Notes under the pieces: generated by a model
What the model was told of the DNA's origin: nothing
The model's database searches: none
What the model saw: the letters and a program-made list of their open reading frames with translations, nothing else
Program-made: the position numbers and the translations under genes
Source of the DNA: G963720475 sp963720475
Lineage (GTDB): Bacteria > Actinomycetota > Thermoleophilia > Solirubrobacterales > Thermoleophilaceae
Assembly (NCBI GenBank): GCA_963720475.1
Contig: OY970394.1
Span: 992,001 to 1,056,000, forward strand
DNA length: 64,000 nt
Reading direction: 5' to 3'
Shown here: positions 7,248 to 16,369 of the stretch, in pieces
Numbering within the stretch: the stretch's first letter is position 1
Layout of the letters: every line of letters begins with the position of its first letter

Positions 7248-7655
7248 CTACTCCGACTGCCCCGCGGCGGCGAGGGCCTCGCTGTGGTCCAGGTAAGAGC
7301 GCAGACGCCAGATCTTGCCATCGCGGAACCAGTACGCCATCCCCGCCTCCCGCTCGACAGGGACACCGCTCTGCCTGCCTGTGCCGATCAGCCGGAACAG
7401 CGAGACGACGCGATCGTCACCGACGTCGAATGCCCGGAAGTCCTCGACCTGCCACTCCGCCCATGCCTCGTGCATCGCCTCGAAGTAGTCCGCCCACGAT
7501 TGCGGCCCTCGATAGGTGGCTCCCCCCGAATCGATGGCGGTGAAGACCGAGACGAACTTGAGGTCTTCGTGGGACATCTCTGCAAGCTTGCGGAGGTCCT
7601 CCCGATTGAAGGCCTTTCGCGCCTCGTGAACGAATTCCACGTTCTCCTGCGACAT
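7248..7655 (-). CDS. SnoaL-like / NTF2-fold protein, inverted MSQEN cluster, gene 1
   Basis: A 135-residue NTF2-fold protein starting MSQENVEFVHEARKAFNREDLRKLAEM and ending ALAAAGQSE. The core includes DSGGATYRGPQSWADYFEAMHEAWAEWQVEDFRAFDVGDD. A longer frame begins at 7700, but the MSQEN ATG at 7655 is preferred because the 35-bp region around it is identical to that at gene 1 of the plus-strand array. That identity over non-coding and coding bases suggests that one cluster was copied and inverted. Confidence 0.85.
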   Translation of the reverse strand: MSQENVEFVHEARKAFNREDLRKLAEMSHEDLKFVSVFTAIDSGGATYRGPQSWADYFEAMHEAWAEWQVEDFRAFDVGDDRVVSLFRLIGTGRQSGVPVEREAGMAYWFRDGKIWRLRSYLDHSEALAAAGQSE

Positions 7656-7673
7656 CGCCCGCGCAGTATCGCG
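7639..7673 (-). repeat. 35-bp start-region repeat (copy 2, inverted)
   Basis: Exact reverse complement of 3703-3737. It covers the 18 bases before the ATG of the inverted cluster and its first codons. The match stops on both sides at once, so the conserved unit is the start region and not the whole gene. Confidence 0.6.
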
Positions 7674-7799
7674 TGATCCTCGCCTCGTGGCCTGAGTCAC
7701 AGCGGAATCACAGTCATCAGCGGTCTCGAGGCCGTCTCAGGCAGCTTCGCGGGCTACCGCAATGGATGGCTAGTTCCTGCGAAAGGCAGGATTCCAGAG

Positions 7800-7873
<74 letters not shown>

Positions 7874-7929
7874 GGGCAGGTTCCTAGCCTAGCGAAGGGG
7901 CGCCGCTCCGAGGTGGGCCGGACGCAGCG

Positions 7930-8241
7930 CTAGAGCTTCGTCTCGACGCAGAACTCCCCTTCTTTGACGTCGAAGAAGGCCTCGTTCTCGCTGCAGGCGG
8001 TGACACCCTCACCCGTGACGTCCTTGACGATCTCCGACTTCGTCTCGTCCGAGTCGCACGGCACGACCTTGTACTGGTCCTCGAGGCCGGTCGGACCGTC
8101 CACCGACTGGTTCGTGCAGTCGCCGACCTTCGGCTTGCCGCCACCATCGTCCTTGTCGTCGCCGCAGGCGGCGAGGCCGAGTGCCGCGGTCGCGCCCAGC
8201 GCGGCCAGCGCCAGACGTGGTCCTCTCTGTCCGATCCTCAT
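7930..8241 (-). CDS. Small lipoprotein of unknown function
   Basis: A 103-residue protein with a twin-Arg-like basic start (MRIGQRGPR), a hydrophobic helix and lipobox LAAC, followed by an Asp/Gly/Lys linker and a small acidic domain of about 70 residues containing four Cys (GDCTNQ, VVPCDSDE, VTACSEN, EFCVETKL), which could make two disulfides. It resembles short actinobacterial secreted domains of the septum-formation/DUF4190-associated kind in its CVxVPCxxPH-like VVPCDSDE motif, but this is weak. It is the only gene between tRNA-Asp and the divergent SDR gene. Confidence 0.75.
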   Translation of the reverse strand: MRIGQRGPRLALAALGATAALGLAACGDDKDDGGGKPKVGDCTNQSVDGPTGLEDQYKVVPCDSDETKSEIVKDVTGEGVTACSENEAFFDVKEGEFCVETKL

Positions 8242-8332
8242 TAACGAGCCCCTTTCGATAGTGGTAGCGCGTGACGCTATCCGCGGCTGCCGAACTCCGT
8301 CAAGGGCCCGGTGTGGGGTAGCGTTCGCGCGG

Positions 8333-9130
8333 ATGCCGGTCCAGCTTCAAGGCGCACGCGTGCTCATCACCGGTGCGACGGGGGGAATCGGGCGCGAGAT
8401 CGCGCGCGCGCTTCACGGCCGCGGCGCGACCGTGATCGTCTCCGGCCGCAAGGAGGACCAGCTCGAGGCGCTCCGCTCCGAGCTCGCGGAGCGCATCGAG
8501 CTCGCTCCGGCCGACCTCGCCAATCCCTCGGCGGTGCCGATGCTGCTCGAGACCTCCGGCACGCTCGACGCGCTCGTCGCTAACGCTGCGCTTCCCGCCA
8601 GCGGTCCGCTCGACGACTTCACCGGCGAGCAGATCGACCGCGCGCTGAATGTGAACCTGCGCGCGCCGATCCAGATGGCCCACGACGTCGTGCCTGGGAT
8701 GGTCGAGCGCGGGCGCGGCCAGATCGTGCTCATCTCCTCGATCTCGGGCAAGATCGCGACGGCGGGGAGCTCGCTCTACTCGGCGACGAAGTTCGCTCTA
8801 CGCGGCTTCGGACAGGGGCTGCGCGAGGATCTCCATGGGACCGGGGTCGGCGTGACCACGGTGTACCCGGGCTTCATCCGCGACGCCGGCATGTGGGATG
8901 ACACCGGCCTCAAGGCGCCGACGCGGACCTCCTCGCCGCAGCAGGTCGCCGCGGCGGTGGTGCGCGGGATCGAGACTGGCCGCGGAGAGATTGATGTCGC
9001 GCCGGTCGAGATGCGCGCGAGCGCGAAGCTCGCCGGCGTCGCGCCCGGGCTCGTAGCGGCCGTCACGCGCAAGGCGGGCGGCAAGGAAACCAGCTACGCC
9101 GTAGGCGAAGCCCAGCGCGACAAGCGCTGA
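8333..9130 (+). CDS. Short-chain dehydrogenase/reductase (SDR)
   Basis: NAD(P)-dependent oxidoreductase of 265 residues. The Rossmann motif is ITGATGGIGREIA near residue 12, NAALP corresponds to the NNAG motif, the catalytic Ser lies in LISSISGK, and the catalytic Tyr and Lys in YSATKFALRGF. The C-terminal region is short and has no targeting signal. The substrate cannot be told from sequence. The frame is open upstream to 7964 but that part is antisense to the lipoprotein gene; the ATG at 8333 gives a normal SDR N-terminus (MPVQLQGARVLITG). It converges on the OGDH gene, with 4 bases between the stops. Confidence 0.9.
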   Translation: MPVQLQGARVLITGATGGIGREIARALHGRGATVIVSGRKEDQLEALRSELAERIELAPADLANPSAVPMLLETSGTLDALVANAALPASGPLDDFTGEQIDRALNVNLRAPIQMAHDVVPGMVERGRGQIVLISSISGKIATAGSSLYSATKFALRGFGQGLREDLHGTGVGVTTVYPGFIRDAGMWDDTGLKAPTRTSSPQQVAAAVVRGIETGRGEIDVAPVEMRASAKLAGVAPGLVAAVTRKAGGKETSYAVGEAQRDKR

Positions 9131-9134
9131 GCCG

Positions 9135-12100
9135 CTACGCCAGCGCGGTCGCGACTATTCGCGCCTGCTCGGCGCGGTGGGCCGCGGCGTAGCCCTCGCC
9201 CGGCGAGGCGCGCAGCTCGCGGCCGATGTAGTTCCACTCGACGCCCTCGGGGCGGATCTGGTCCATCCGCACGCGCATGAACGCACGTGCGCCCATGTTG
9301 CGTGGCTCCTCCTGGACCCAGACGACCTGCTCGAGGTTCGGGTAGCTGGCCATCAGCTCGATCAGCTCGCGCTCGGCGAACGGGTACAGCAGCTCGACGC
9401 GCGCCACGGCGACGTGCTCCGCGACCTCGCGCTGCTCGCTCGAGACGATGTCGTAGTAGACCTTGCCGGAGCAGAGGACCAGCTTCGTCACCGCGTCGCG
9501 GCCGCCCGGCGGCGCTGGGTCGTCGATCACCGGGTGGAACGCGCCGTCGGTCAGCTCGTCCACGTGCGACATCGCGGCCGGCAGGCGCAGCAGGCTCTTC
9601 GGCGTCATCACGATCAGCGGGCGCGCCTTGTGGACGAGCGCCTGGCGGCGCAGGAGGTGGAAGTACTGCGCGGCCGTCGTCGGGTTGGCGACGCGGATGT
9701 TGCCCTCGGCGGCGAGCTGGAGGAAACGCTCGAGGCGGCCGGACGAGTGCTCGGGCCCCGACCCCTCGTAGCCGTGCGGGAGCAGCAGCGTCAGGCGCGT
9801 CGACAGACCCCACTTCGCGAGGCCCGAGACGATGAACTGGTCCACGATCACCTGGGCGGAGTTGACGAAGTCGCCGAACTGCGCCTCCCAGAGGACGAGC
9901 GCGTCGGGCGCCTGGACCGAGTAGCCGTACTCGAACCCGAGGCAGGCGGTTTCCGACAGCGGCGAGTTGTGCAGCTCGAACGGCGCGACCGCCTTCGGCA
10001 GGTTCTGCATCGGGCACCACTGCTGACCGCTCTGCCAGTCGTGGAAGACGAGGTGGCGGTGGCTGAAGGTCCCGCGCTCGGTGTCCTGCCCGGTCAGGCG
10101 GATCGGCACGCCCAGGCAGAGCAGCGACGCGAACGCGAGCGCCTCCCCCTGGCTCCAATCGACGGTTCCCTCGCTTGCGAGCGCCTCGCGCCGCTTCTCC
10201 ATCTGCGGGGCGAGCTTGCGGTGGAGGTTGAAGCCCGAGGGCACGCGCAGGAGCTGCTCGTTGAGCGAGAGCAGAAGATCGCTCGACACCGTCGTCCGCG
10301 GCTCGCGGCTCATCGTCCTGTCGATCAGATGCTCGCCGGTGTCCTCGTCGTCGCTTGCGTGGAGCGAGTCCTTGACCGTGTCGTGCGCTTCGGCGAGCTC
10401 GTGTTGCACCCGCGTCGCCATCTGCTCGGCCTCCTCGGGCGTGACGGCGCCGCTGGCGGCGAGCTGCTCGGCGTAGATCTTGCGCACCGGCGGGTGCTCC
10501 GCGATCTTGGTGTACATCGTCGGCTGGGTGTACGCGGGCTCGTCGGTCTCGTTGTGCCCGTAGCGGCGGTAGCCGATCTGGTCGATCAGGATGTCGCGCC
10601 CGAAGCGATCGCGGAACGCCATCGCGAGGCGCACGGCCGCGACGCACGCCTCGACGTCGTCGGCGTTCACGTGGATGATCGGGACGTCGAACCCCTTCGC
10701 CATGTCGGACGCGTAGCGGGTCGAGCGCCCGTCGCTGGGCTCGGTCGTGAAGCCGAGCTGGTTGTTGGTGATGATGTGGATCGTGCCGCCGGTCGAGTAG
10801 CCGGGCAGCGCCTGGAGGTTGAGCGTCTCGGCGACGACCCCCTGGCCCGGGAAGGCCGCGTCGCCGTGGATCAGCACGGGGAGGACGAGCGTCGGGTCGT
10901 GGTTCAGCTCGCGCCCCTTGCGCGAGGACTGGTCGGCGCGGGCGCGGCCCTCGATGACGGGATCGACGTACTCGAGGTGGCTCGGGTTCGGCGACAGCGT
11001 CACCGACATGCCCTTGCCGCTGCGCGTGCGATAGAGCCCCGCGGCGCCGTGGTGGTACTTGACGTCGCCCGTCCCGCCCTGGGGCATCGCGGTGTCGGCG
11101 TCGAGGGTCTGTTCGCCCTCGAACTCCACCAGCAGCGCCTCGTACGGGCGGCCGACGACGTGGGCGAGCACGTTCAGCCGGCCGCGGTGCGCCATGCCGA
11201 GCACGACCTCCCGAGTCCCGGCCTCGGCCGCGAGCTCGATCGTCTCGTCGAGGATCGGGACGAGCGAGTCGAGGCCTTCGAGCGAGAACTGCTTCTTGCC
11301 GAGGAACGCCTTGTGGAAGTAGGTCTCGAGCACTTCCACCCGGGTGAGCCGCTCGAGCAGTCCTCGCCGCTCGGCGTCGCGGAACGGCCGGCGGTGCTCG
11401 CCCGACTCCACCACCTGCCGTAGCCAGACGCGCTGCTCGTGGTCGGAGATGTGCTCGATCTCGTAGGCGATCGTGCCGCAGTAGGTCTCCTGCAGCTGGG
11501 GGAGGGCCTCGGCGAACGTGTTGCCCGGGACGGCGACGCGCAGCACCGAAGCGGGGATGCGCTCCATCAGCTCGGGCGTCAAGTTCACGGTCTCGGGGTT
11601 GAGGGCGGGATCGCCAGGCGGCTGCGAGCCGAGCGGGTCGAGCCGCGCCGCGAGGTGCCCGTGCATGCGGTGCGCCTTCACGACCGACGTCGCCGCCTGG
11701 ACCGCTTGCAGCAGGCCCTCGTCGGGCTCGCCGGTCATCTCGGGCTTGACTTCGGCCGGCACCGGCTCATCGGCGGTCGCCGGTGCGGTGGGGCCGGCGG
11801 CGGGCGGCGCGGGCGTGTCGTCGCGCTTTGTCACCGGGATCGCGGCAGCCGTAGCCGGGCTCGCGGTCGGCCACGTGGCCGGCTCGGGCGCCGCCGGCGC
11901 GGCTGTGGCTGGCGGCGTCGCCGGCTCCACGCCCGTCGCGGCGAAGACCTCGTCGTAGAAGCCGTCCTCTCCCTGCAGCAGCGAATCGATCGCCCGCAGG
12001 AACGAGCCCGACTCCGCTCCCTGGATCACGCGGTGGTCGTAGGTGCTCGTCATCGTCATCACCTTGACGGCGCCCAGGCTCGCGAGCCGCTCGGGGTCGG

Positions 12101-13580
12101 CGGCCGCGAAGCCGGGCGGGTAGGCGATCGCGCCGGTGGCGATGATCGTCCCCTGGCCGGGCATCAACCGCGGGACCGACGCCACGGTGCCGAGCCCGCC
12201 GGGGTTCGTCAGCGTGATGTTGGCGCCCTGGTAGGCCTCCGGCGCGAGCTTGTTGTCGCGCGCGCCGAAGACGAGCTCGTCGTAGGCGGCGACGAACGCG
12301 TTGAAATCGAGCTCGCGCGCGTTCTGGACGACGGGGACGACGAGCGAGCGCGACCCGTCCTTGCGCTCGACGTCGACCGCGAGGCCGAGGCCGAGCGAGC
12401 CCGGCTCGACGCGCTGGGGCTTGCCGTCCTCCTCCGCGTACGAGTGGGCCATGACGGGCATCTCGGCGGTCGCCTTGACGATCGCCCACGCGATCAGGTG
12501 GGTGAACGACAGCTTCTGGCCGCCCGCCTTCAGCTGTTTGCGGCGCTCGTCGAGGAGCGCGACGGGGACGCTGCGGAAGCTCGTCGCGGTCGGGATCCCG
12601 CGGCTCTCGTTCATGAACTTGACGAGCGTTGCGGCCGGCCCACGGATCGGCGACGTGGTTCCGCCGGCGGGCGGTGCCGGTGCCGCGGGAGCCGTCGCAT
12701 CCGGCGTGGCGGCGGCCGGTTTGGCGGCAGGCGCGCCGTTGCCTTCGACGGTGGCCTCGACGTCGGCCTTCGTCACTCGCCCGCGCGCGCCAGTGCCCTC
12801 GATCGCACCGACGTCGAGCCCGTGGGCGCGCGCGACGCGCTCCGCGACCGGGGTGGCGTTGGCGTCGGAAGCGCCGTTGCCCGCGGTGGCGGTTTGGGCG
12901 GCGGCCTCGGGCTGATCGGCCGCGCCGCCGCCATCCGCGGGCGTCGCCGCCGCGCCGCTGCCCGACGCGATCCGGCACAGCACCGTGCCGACGGAGACCG
13001 TTTGGTCCTGCTCGACGAGGATCTCGGCGATCGTCCCGGCGGCCGGCGAAGGAACCTCGGCGTCGACCTTGTCGGTCGAGACCTCGACCACCGTCTCGTC
13101 GACCTCGACCTGGTCGCCGACCTGCTTGTGCCATTCGAGGATCGTCCCCTCGGCCACCGAGTCGCCCATCTCCGGAAACGGCAGGTCGACGAGTGCGCCG
13201 TCGGCGGCAGGCGGCGCTTGGGCAGGGGGATCGGGAGCGGCGGCCTCGGCCGGCGGCGCCGGCTCCTCGGCGGGCGGCGCAGAATCTCCAGCCGGCGCCT
13301 CGGGCTCGGCGGGCGCGGTCGTCGCGTCCTCGCCCGTCTCGATCTCGCCCAGCACCGCTCCGATCGCGACGACCTGATCGACCTCCGCGACGATCTTCGT
13401 CAGAACCCCCGTGGCAGGCGCCGGGACCTCCGCGTCGACCTTGTCGGTCGAGACCTCGACCATCGTCTCGTCGAGCTCGACGCGGTCGCCGACCTGCTTG
13501 TGCCACTCGAGCACGGTCCCCTCGGTCACCGAGTCGCCCATCGCGGGCATCGTGATCTGGACGGTCGTGCTCGCCTCCAT
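9135..13580 (-). CDS. kgd: Fused 2-oxoglutarate dehydrogenase E2-E1 multifunctional protein
   Basis: TCA-cycle enzyme converting 2-oxoglutarate to succinyl-CoA. The 1481 residues hold, in order: lipoyl domain 1 (~7-82, lipoyl Lys 47 in STDKVDAEVPAP), a Pro/Ala linker, lipoyl domain 2 (~132-206, Lys 171), a second linker, a peripheral subunit-binding domain (~243-278, VAERVARAHGLDVGAIEGTGARG), the E2 acyltransferase domain (~310-540, catalytic His 516 in TYDHRVIQG) and a full E1 domain (~600-1481) with GMAHRGRLNVLAHV and the ThDP-binding IHGDAAFPGQG. Mycobacterial Kgd/OdhA has the E2-like and E1 parts but lacks lipoyl and E3-binding domains; here one chain carries them all and needs only E3. 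It is monocistronic and divergent from the flavoprotein at 13641. Confidence 0.93.
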   Translation of the reverse strand: MEASTTVQITMPAMGDSVTEGTVLEWHKQVGDRVELDETMVEVSTDKVDAEVPAPATGVLTKIVAEVDQVVAIGAVLGEIETGEDATTAPAEPEAPAGDSAPPAEEPAPPAEAAAPDPPAQAPPAADGALVDLPFPEMGDSVAEGTILEWHKQVGDQVEVDETVVEVSTDKVDAEVPSPAAGTIAEILVEQDQTVSVGTVLCRIASGSGAAATPADGGGAADQPEAAAQTATAGNGASDANATPVAERVARAHGLDVGAIEGTGARGRVTKADVEATVEGNGAPAAKPAAATPDATAPAAPAPPAGGTTSPIRGPAATLVKFMNESRGIPTATSFRSVPVALLDERRKQLKAGGQKLSFTHLIAWAIVKATAEMPVMAHSYAEEDGKPQRVEPGSLGLGLAVDVERKDGSRSLVVPVVQNARELDFNAFVAAYDELVFGARDNKLAPEAYQGANITLTNPGGLGTVASVPRLMPGQGTIIATGAIAYPPGFAAADPERLASLGAVKVMTMTSTYDHRVIQGAESGSFLRAIDSLLQGEDGFYDEVFAATGVEPATPPATAAPAAPEPATWPTASPATAAAIPVTKRDDTPAPPAAGPTAPATADEPVPAEVKPEMTGEPDEGLLQAVQAATSVVKAHRMHGHLAARLDPLGSQPPGDPALNPETVNLTPELMERIPASVLRVAVPGNTFAEALPQLQETYCGTIAYEIEHISDHEQRVWLRQVVESGEHRRPFRDAERRGLLERLTRVEVLETYFHKAFLGKKQFSLEGLDSLVPILDETIELAAEAGTREVVLGMAHRGRLNVLAHVVGRPYEALLVEFEGEQTLDADTAMPQGGTGDVKYHHGAAGLYRTRSGKGMSVTLSPNPSHLEYVDPVIEGRARADQSSRKGRELNHDPTLVLPVLIHGDAAFPGQGVVAETLNLQALPGYSTGGTIHIITNNQLGFTTEPSDGRSTRYASDMAKGFDVPIIHVNADDVEACVAAVRLAMAFRDRFGRDILIDQIGYRRYGHNETDEPAYTQPTMYTKIAEHPPVRKIYAEQLAASGAVTPEEAEQMATRVQHELAEAHDTVKDSLHASDDEDTGEHLIDRTMSREPRTTVSSDLLLSLNEQLLRVPSGFNLHRKLAPQMEKRREALASEGTVDWSQGEALAFASLLCLGVPIRLTGQDTERGTFSHRHLVFHDWQSGQQWCPMQNLPKAVAPFELHNSPLSETACLGFEYGYSVQAPDALVLWEAQFGDFVNSAQVIVDQFIVSGLAKWGLSTRLTLLLPHGYEGSGPEHSSGRLERFLQLAAEGNIRVANPTTAAQYFHLLRRQALVHKARPLIVMTPKSLLRLPAAMSHVDELTDGAFHPVIDDPAPPGGRDAVTKLVLCSGKVYYDIVSSEQREVAEHVAVARVELLYPFAERELIELMASYPNLEQVVWVQEEPRNMGARAFMRVRMDQIRPEGVEWNYIGRELRASPGEGYAAAHRAEQARIVATALA

Positions 13581-13640
13581 CCAGGTTCAACTCTAGCTGC
13601 GACCTGCCGCTGCGTCTTTACCTGACAAGCTTCGCCCACG

Positions 13641-15266
13641 ATGGGCGGCGCGACGATCGAGCGGCGGCTCAAGTTCTGGGGCTGGGGCTACGAGGACCAG
13701 CAGCCCGCGCACGCGGACGTCCGCGCGGCGGCCGAGGGGATGGTCGCTCACCTCGGCTTCGGCGATGCGGACGTCGAGGCGCCGGTGGCGCTCGAGGATG
13801 TCGAGCTGCCGCCGCCGCGACTGGAACCGCCCGCCTCGCTCGCGTCGATTTGCAGCTCGGACACCTACGACCGCGCCGCGCACGCCCTGGGGAAGGCGTA
13901 CCGCGACGTCGTGCGCGGGTTCCGCGGGCAGTTCGACCACCCGCCCGACGTGGTCGCCTACCCCCAGGACGAGGAGGACGTCGAGCGTCTGCTGTCGTGG
14001 TCTGCCGACACCGGTGCCATTGCCGTCCCGTTCGGGGGCGGGACGAGCGTCGTCGGCGGCGTCGAGCCGCGCGAGGCCGACGACTACGCGGGCGCGGTGT
14101 CGATCGACCTCAAGCGGCTCGATCGCGTGGTCGAGATCGATCGCACCTCTCGCGCCGCGCTCATCCAGGCGGGCGCGACCGGCCCTGTGCTCGAGGAGCA
14201 GTTGAAGCAACACGGGCTCACGTTGCGGCACTTTCCGCAGTCGTTCGAGTACGCGACCCTCGGCGGTTGGCTCGCGACGCGTGCGGGCGGCCACTTTGCG
14301 ACCGTCCTCACCCACATCGACGATCTGACCGAGTCGATCCGTGCGCTGACGCCGAGCGGGGTGTGGGAGAGCCGCCGCCTTCCGGGGAGCGGCGCCGGTC
14401 CCAGCCCGGACCGGATGCTGCTCGGCTCGGAGGGCACGCTCGGGGTGATCACCGAGGCGTGGATGCGGCTTCAGGACCGGCCGCGCTGGCGCGCGTCAGC
14501 CGGCGTCGGCTTCGACACCTTCGAGCAGGGGGCGGAGGCCGTTCGGGCGCTGTCGCAGTCGGGGCTCTCGCCGTCGAATTGCCGCCTGCTCGACCCGGGC
14601 GAGGCCGAGCTGACGGGCGCCGCCCAGGGCGAGGCGCTGCTCGTGCTCGGTTTCGAGTCCGCCGACCACCCGCTCGACGCGTGGGCGGCGCGCGCGCTCG
14701 AGCTGTGCGGCGACCACGGCGGTCGCTGCCCGGACGGGGCACGGCTCTCGGGGCCCGACGACGAGCGCGGCGGCGGAGGCGACGGGGGCGGCGTCGGAGC
14801 GTGGCGCAACGCATTCATCCAGGCTCCCTACCTGCGCGACACCTTCGTCGCGGCGGCGATCATCTCGGACACCTTCGAGACCGCGATCACGTGGGACCGC
14901 TTCCGCGCCTTCGTGGCGGCGGTGCGGACCCGAGCCGAAGAGGCGGTCAACGAGATCTGCGGCGCGGGGAGGGTCTCCTGCCGCTTCACGCACGTCTACC
15001 CCGACGGGCCGGCGCCCTACTTCACCGTCCTAGCACCCGCCAAGCGCGGATCCGAGATCGAGCAGTGGGACGCAATCAAGGCCGCGGTGTCGGAGGCGGT
15101 GATCGCCGGCGGCGGCACGATCACCCACCATCACGCCGTCGGCCGCGACCACCGCCCCTGGTACGACCGCCAGCGCCCGGAGCCGTTCGCCGCCGCGTTG
15201 CGGGCCGCCAAGACCGAGCTCGACCCGGGCTGGACGCTCAACCCCGGCGTCTTGATCGACCGCTGA
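13641..15266 (+). CDS. FAD-binding oxidase, alkyl-dihydroxyacetonephosphate synthase-like
   Basis: A 541-residue flavoprotein of the vanillyl-alcohol-oxidase fold. The N-terminus RRLKFWGWGYEDQ matches the start of alkylglycerone-phosphate synthases. The FAD-binding domain has VVAYPQDEEDVERLL, the pyrophosphate loop PFGGGTSVVGGVE and the segment GWLATRAGGHFAT. The C-terminal half has RFTHVYPDGPAPYF and the His-rich active-site segment GGTITHHHAVGRDH. In animals this enzyme makes the ether bond of ether lipids; related bacterial proteins are often of unknown substrate, so the ether-lipid role is a possibility. A GC-rich acidic/Gly loop (DDERGGGGDGGG) interrupts the cap domain. The MBL gene follows by 16 bases. 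Confidence 0.85.
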   Translation: MGGATIERRLKFWGWGYEDQQPAHADVRAAAEGMVAHLGFGDADVEAPVALEDVELPPPRLEPPASLASICSSDTYDRAAHALGKAYRDVVRGFRGQFDHPPDVVAYPQDEEDVERLLSWSADTGAIAVPFGGGTSVVGGVEPREADDYAGAVSIDLKRLDRVVEIDRTSRAALIQAGATGPVLEEQLKQHGLTLRHFPQSFEYATLGGWLATRAGGHFATVLTHIDDLTESIRALTPSGVWESRRLPGSGAGPSPDRMLLGSEGTLGVITEAWMRLQDRPRWRASAGVGFDTFEQGAEAVRALSQSGLSPSNCRLLDPGEAELTGAAQGEALLVLGFESADHPLDAWAARALELCGDHGGRCPDGARLSGPDDERGGGGDGGGVGAWRNAFIQAPYLRDTFVAAAIISDTFETAITWDRFRAFVAAVRTRAEEAVNEICGAGRVSCRFTHVYPDGPAPYFTVLAPAKRGSEIEQWDAIKAAVSEAVIAGGGTITHHHAVGRDHRPWYDRQRPEPFAAALRAAKTELDPGWTLNPGVLIDR

Positions 15267-15282
15267 CGACGGTCGCCCGTCA

Positions 15283-16299
15283 GTGATGCCGCGCCGCGAT
15301 CTCGCACGTGCCGACCGGGTGATGGCGGGTGTCTGGCGCCTTCGCCTGCCGCTGCCGTGGCCGGGCGTTCCGCACGTCAACGCCTATGCGATCGCGTCCG
15401 GGAGCGGCGTCGTGCTGGTCGATACCGGCCTCTCTGAGCCGGGCGCGCTCGAGCAGCTCGAGCGCGCGCTCGCCCAGGCGCGCCTGCGGCTCGAGCACGT
15501 CCGCCTGCTGGTCTGCACCCACGCGCACTCGGACCACTACGGCTTGGCCGCGCCGATCCTCGAGGCCGCCGGCTGCGAGCTCTGGATGCACCCGAACCAC
15601 GAGCACATGACGCGCGCCGCGGCCGATCCCGACCGCATGCTCGAACGGCGGATCGAGGTCGCCCGTCAGTCGGGCGTGCCCGAGGACGCACTCCGCCGTT
15701 ACGAGGAGCAGCGCAAGGGCCAGGGGATCGGGATCGCCGAGACCGTTCTGCCGGACCGCGACCTCGTCCCGGGTGTCGAGGTCAAGACGGACGTCGGTAC
15801 GTTCGCGGTCCACGAAACGCCGGGCCATGCGCCGTCGCACGTCTGCCTCCACGATCCGCAGAGCGGGCTGCTGCTCTCGGGCGACCACCTCCTCGGCAGG
15901 GTCTCGCTCTACTACGACTACGGCTACACGCCCGACCCCGCCGGCGAGTTCCTCAACAGCCTCGACGTGGTCGACGCGCTCGGAGCGCAGTTGTGCCTGT
16001 CGGGCCACGGGCGCCCGTTCCGCGACGTGCACGCCCACATCGAGGCCAACCGGGCCGCCGTCGCCGAGCGGATCGGCCGCGTGCGCGCCGGGCTCGAGCG
16101 CGGGCCGCGGACGGCGTTCGAGCTCGTCCCCGGGCTGGTCGGCACGGAGGACCTGACCCCCATGCTCGTCAACTGGGGGCTCTCGGAGGCGCTCTGCTAC
16201 CTGCGCCACCTCGAGCTCGCCGGCGAGGTGCAGAAGCTGGACGGCGCCGATGCGGAGCGCTGGGCACTCGTCCCGGAGGGCTCACGCGCGTCTGCTTGA
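15283..16299 (+). CDS. MBL-fold metallo-hydrolase
   Basis: A 338-residue metallo-beta-lactamase-fold hydrolase. The metal site is complete: CTHAHSDHYG supplies the HxHxDH motif, with further ligands in ETPGHAPSHVCLHD, LLSGDHLLG and LCLSGHGRPF. The C-terminal ~90 residues (ERIGRVRAGLERGPRTAFELV onward) form a helical or winged-helix extension like that in the family containing LACTB2-type proteins. The start is GTG 15283 or the ATG directly after it at 15286; neither has a clear ribosome site. It probably shares a transcript with the flavoprotein upstream. The substrate is unknown. Confidence 0.87.
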   Translation: MMPRRDLARADRVMAGVWRLRLPLPWPGVPHVNAYAIASGSGVVLVDTGLSEPGALEQLERALAQARLRLEHVRLLVCTHAHSDHYGLAAPILEAAGCELWMHPNHEHMTRAAADPDRMLERRIEVARQSGVPEDALRRYEEQRKGQGIGIAETVLPDRDLVPGVEVKTDVGTFAVHETPGHAPSHVCLHDPQSGLLLSGDHLLGRVSLYYDYGYTPDPAGEFLNSLDVVDALGAQLCLSGHGRPFRDVHAHIEANRAAVAERIGRVRAGLERGPRTAFELVPGLVGTEDLTPMLVNWGLSEALCYLRHLELAGEVQKLDGADAERWALVPEGSRASA

Positions 16300-16369
16300 G
16301 ACCGTCCAGGTGGGTCTGGACGAGTGTCGTACGAAAGTGTGGACGCTCAGACGCCGATGACGCGCGTAG

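Noticed and set aside
7964..8332. N-terminal extension of the SDR gene
   Set aside because: It is antisense to the lipoprotein at 7930-8241; the SDR fold begins at 8333.
11439..13625. Very long plus-strand frame opposite the OGDH gene
   Set aside because: A shadow caused by high GC; its protein is Arg/Gly/Asp rich without any family features, while the minus strand encodes complete domains.
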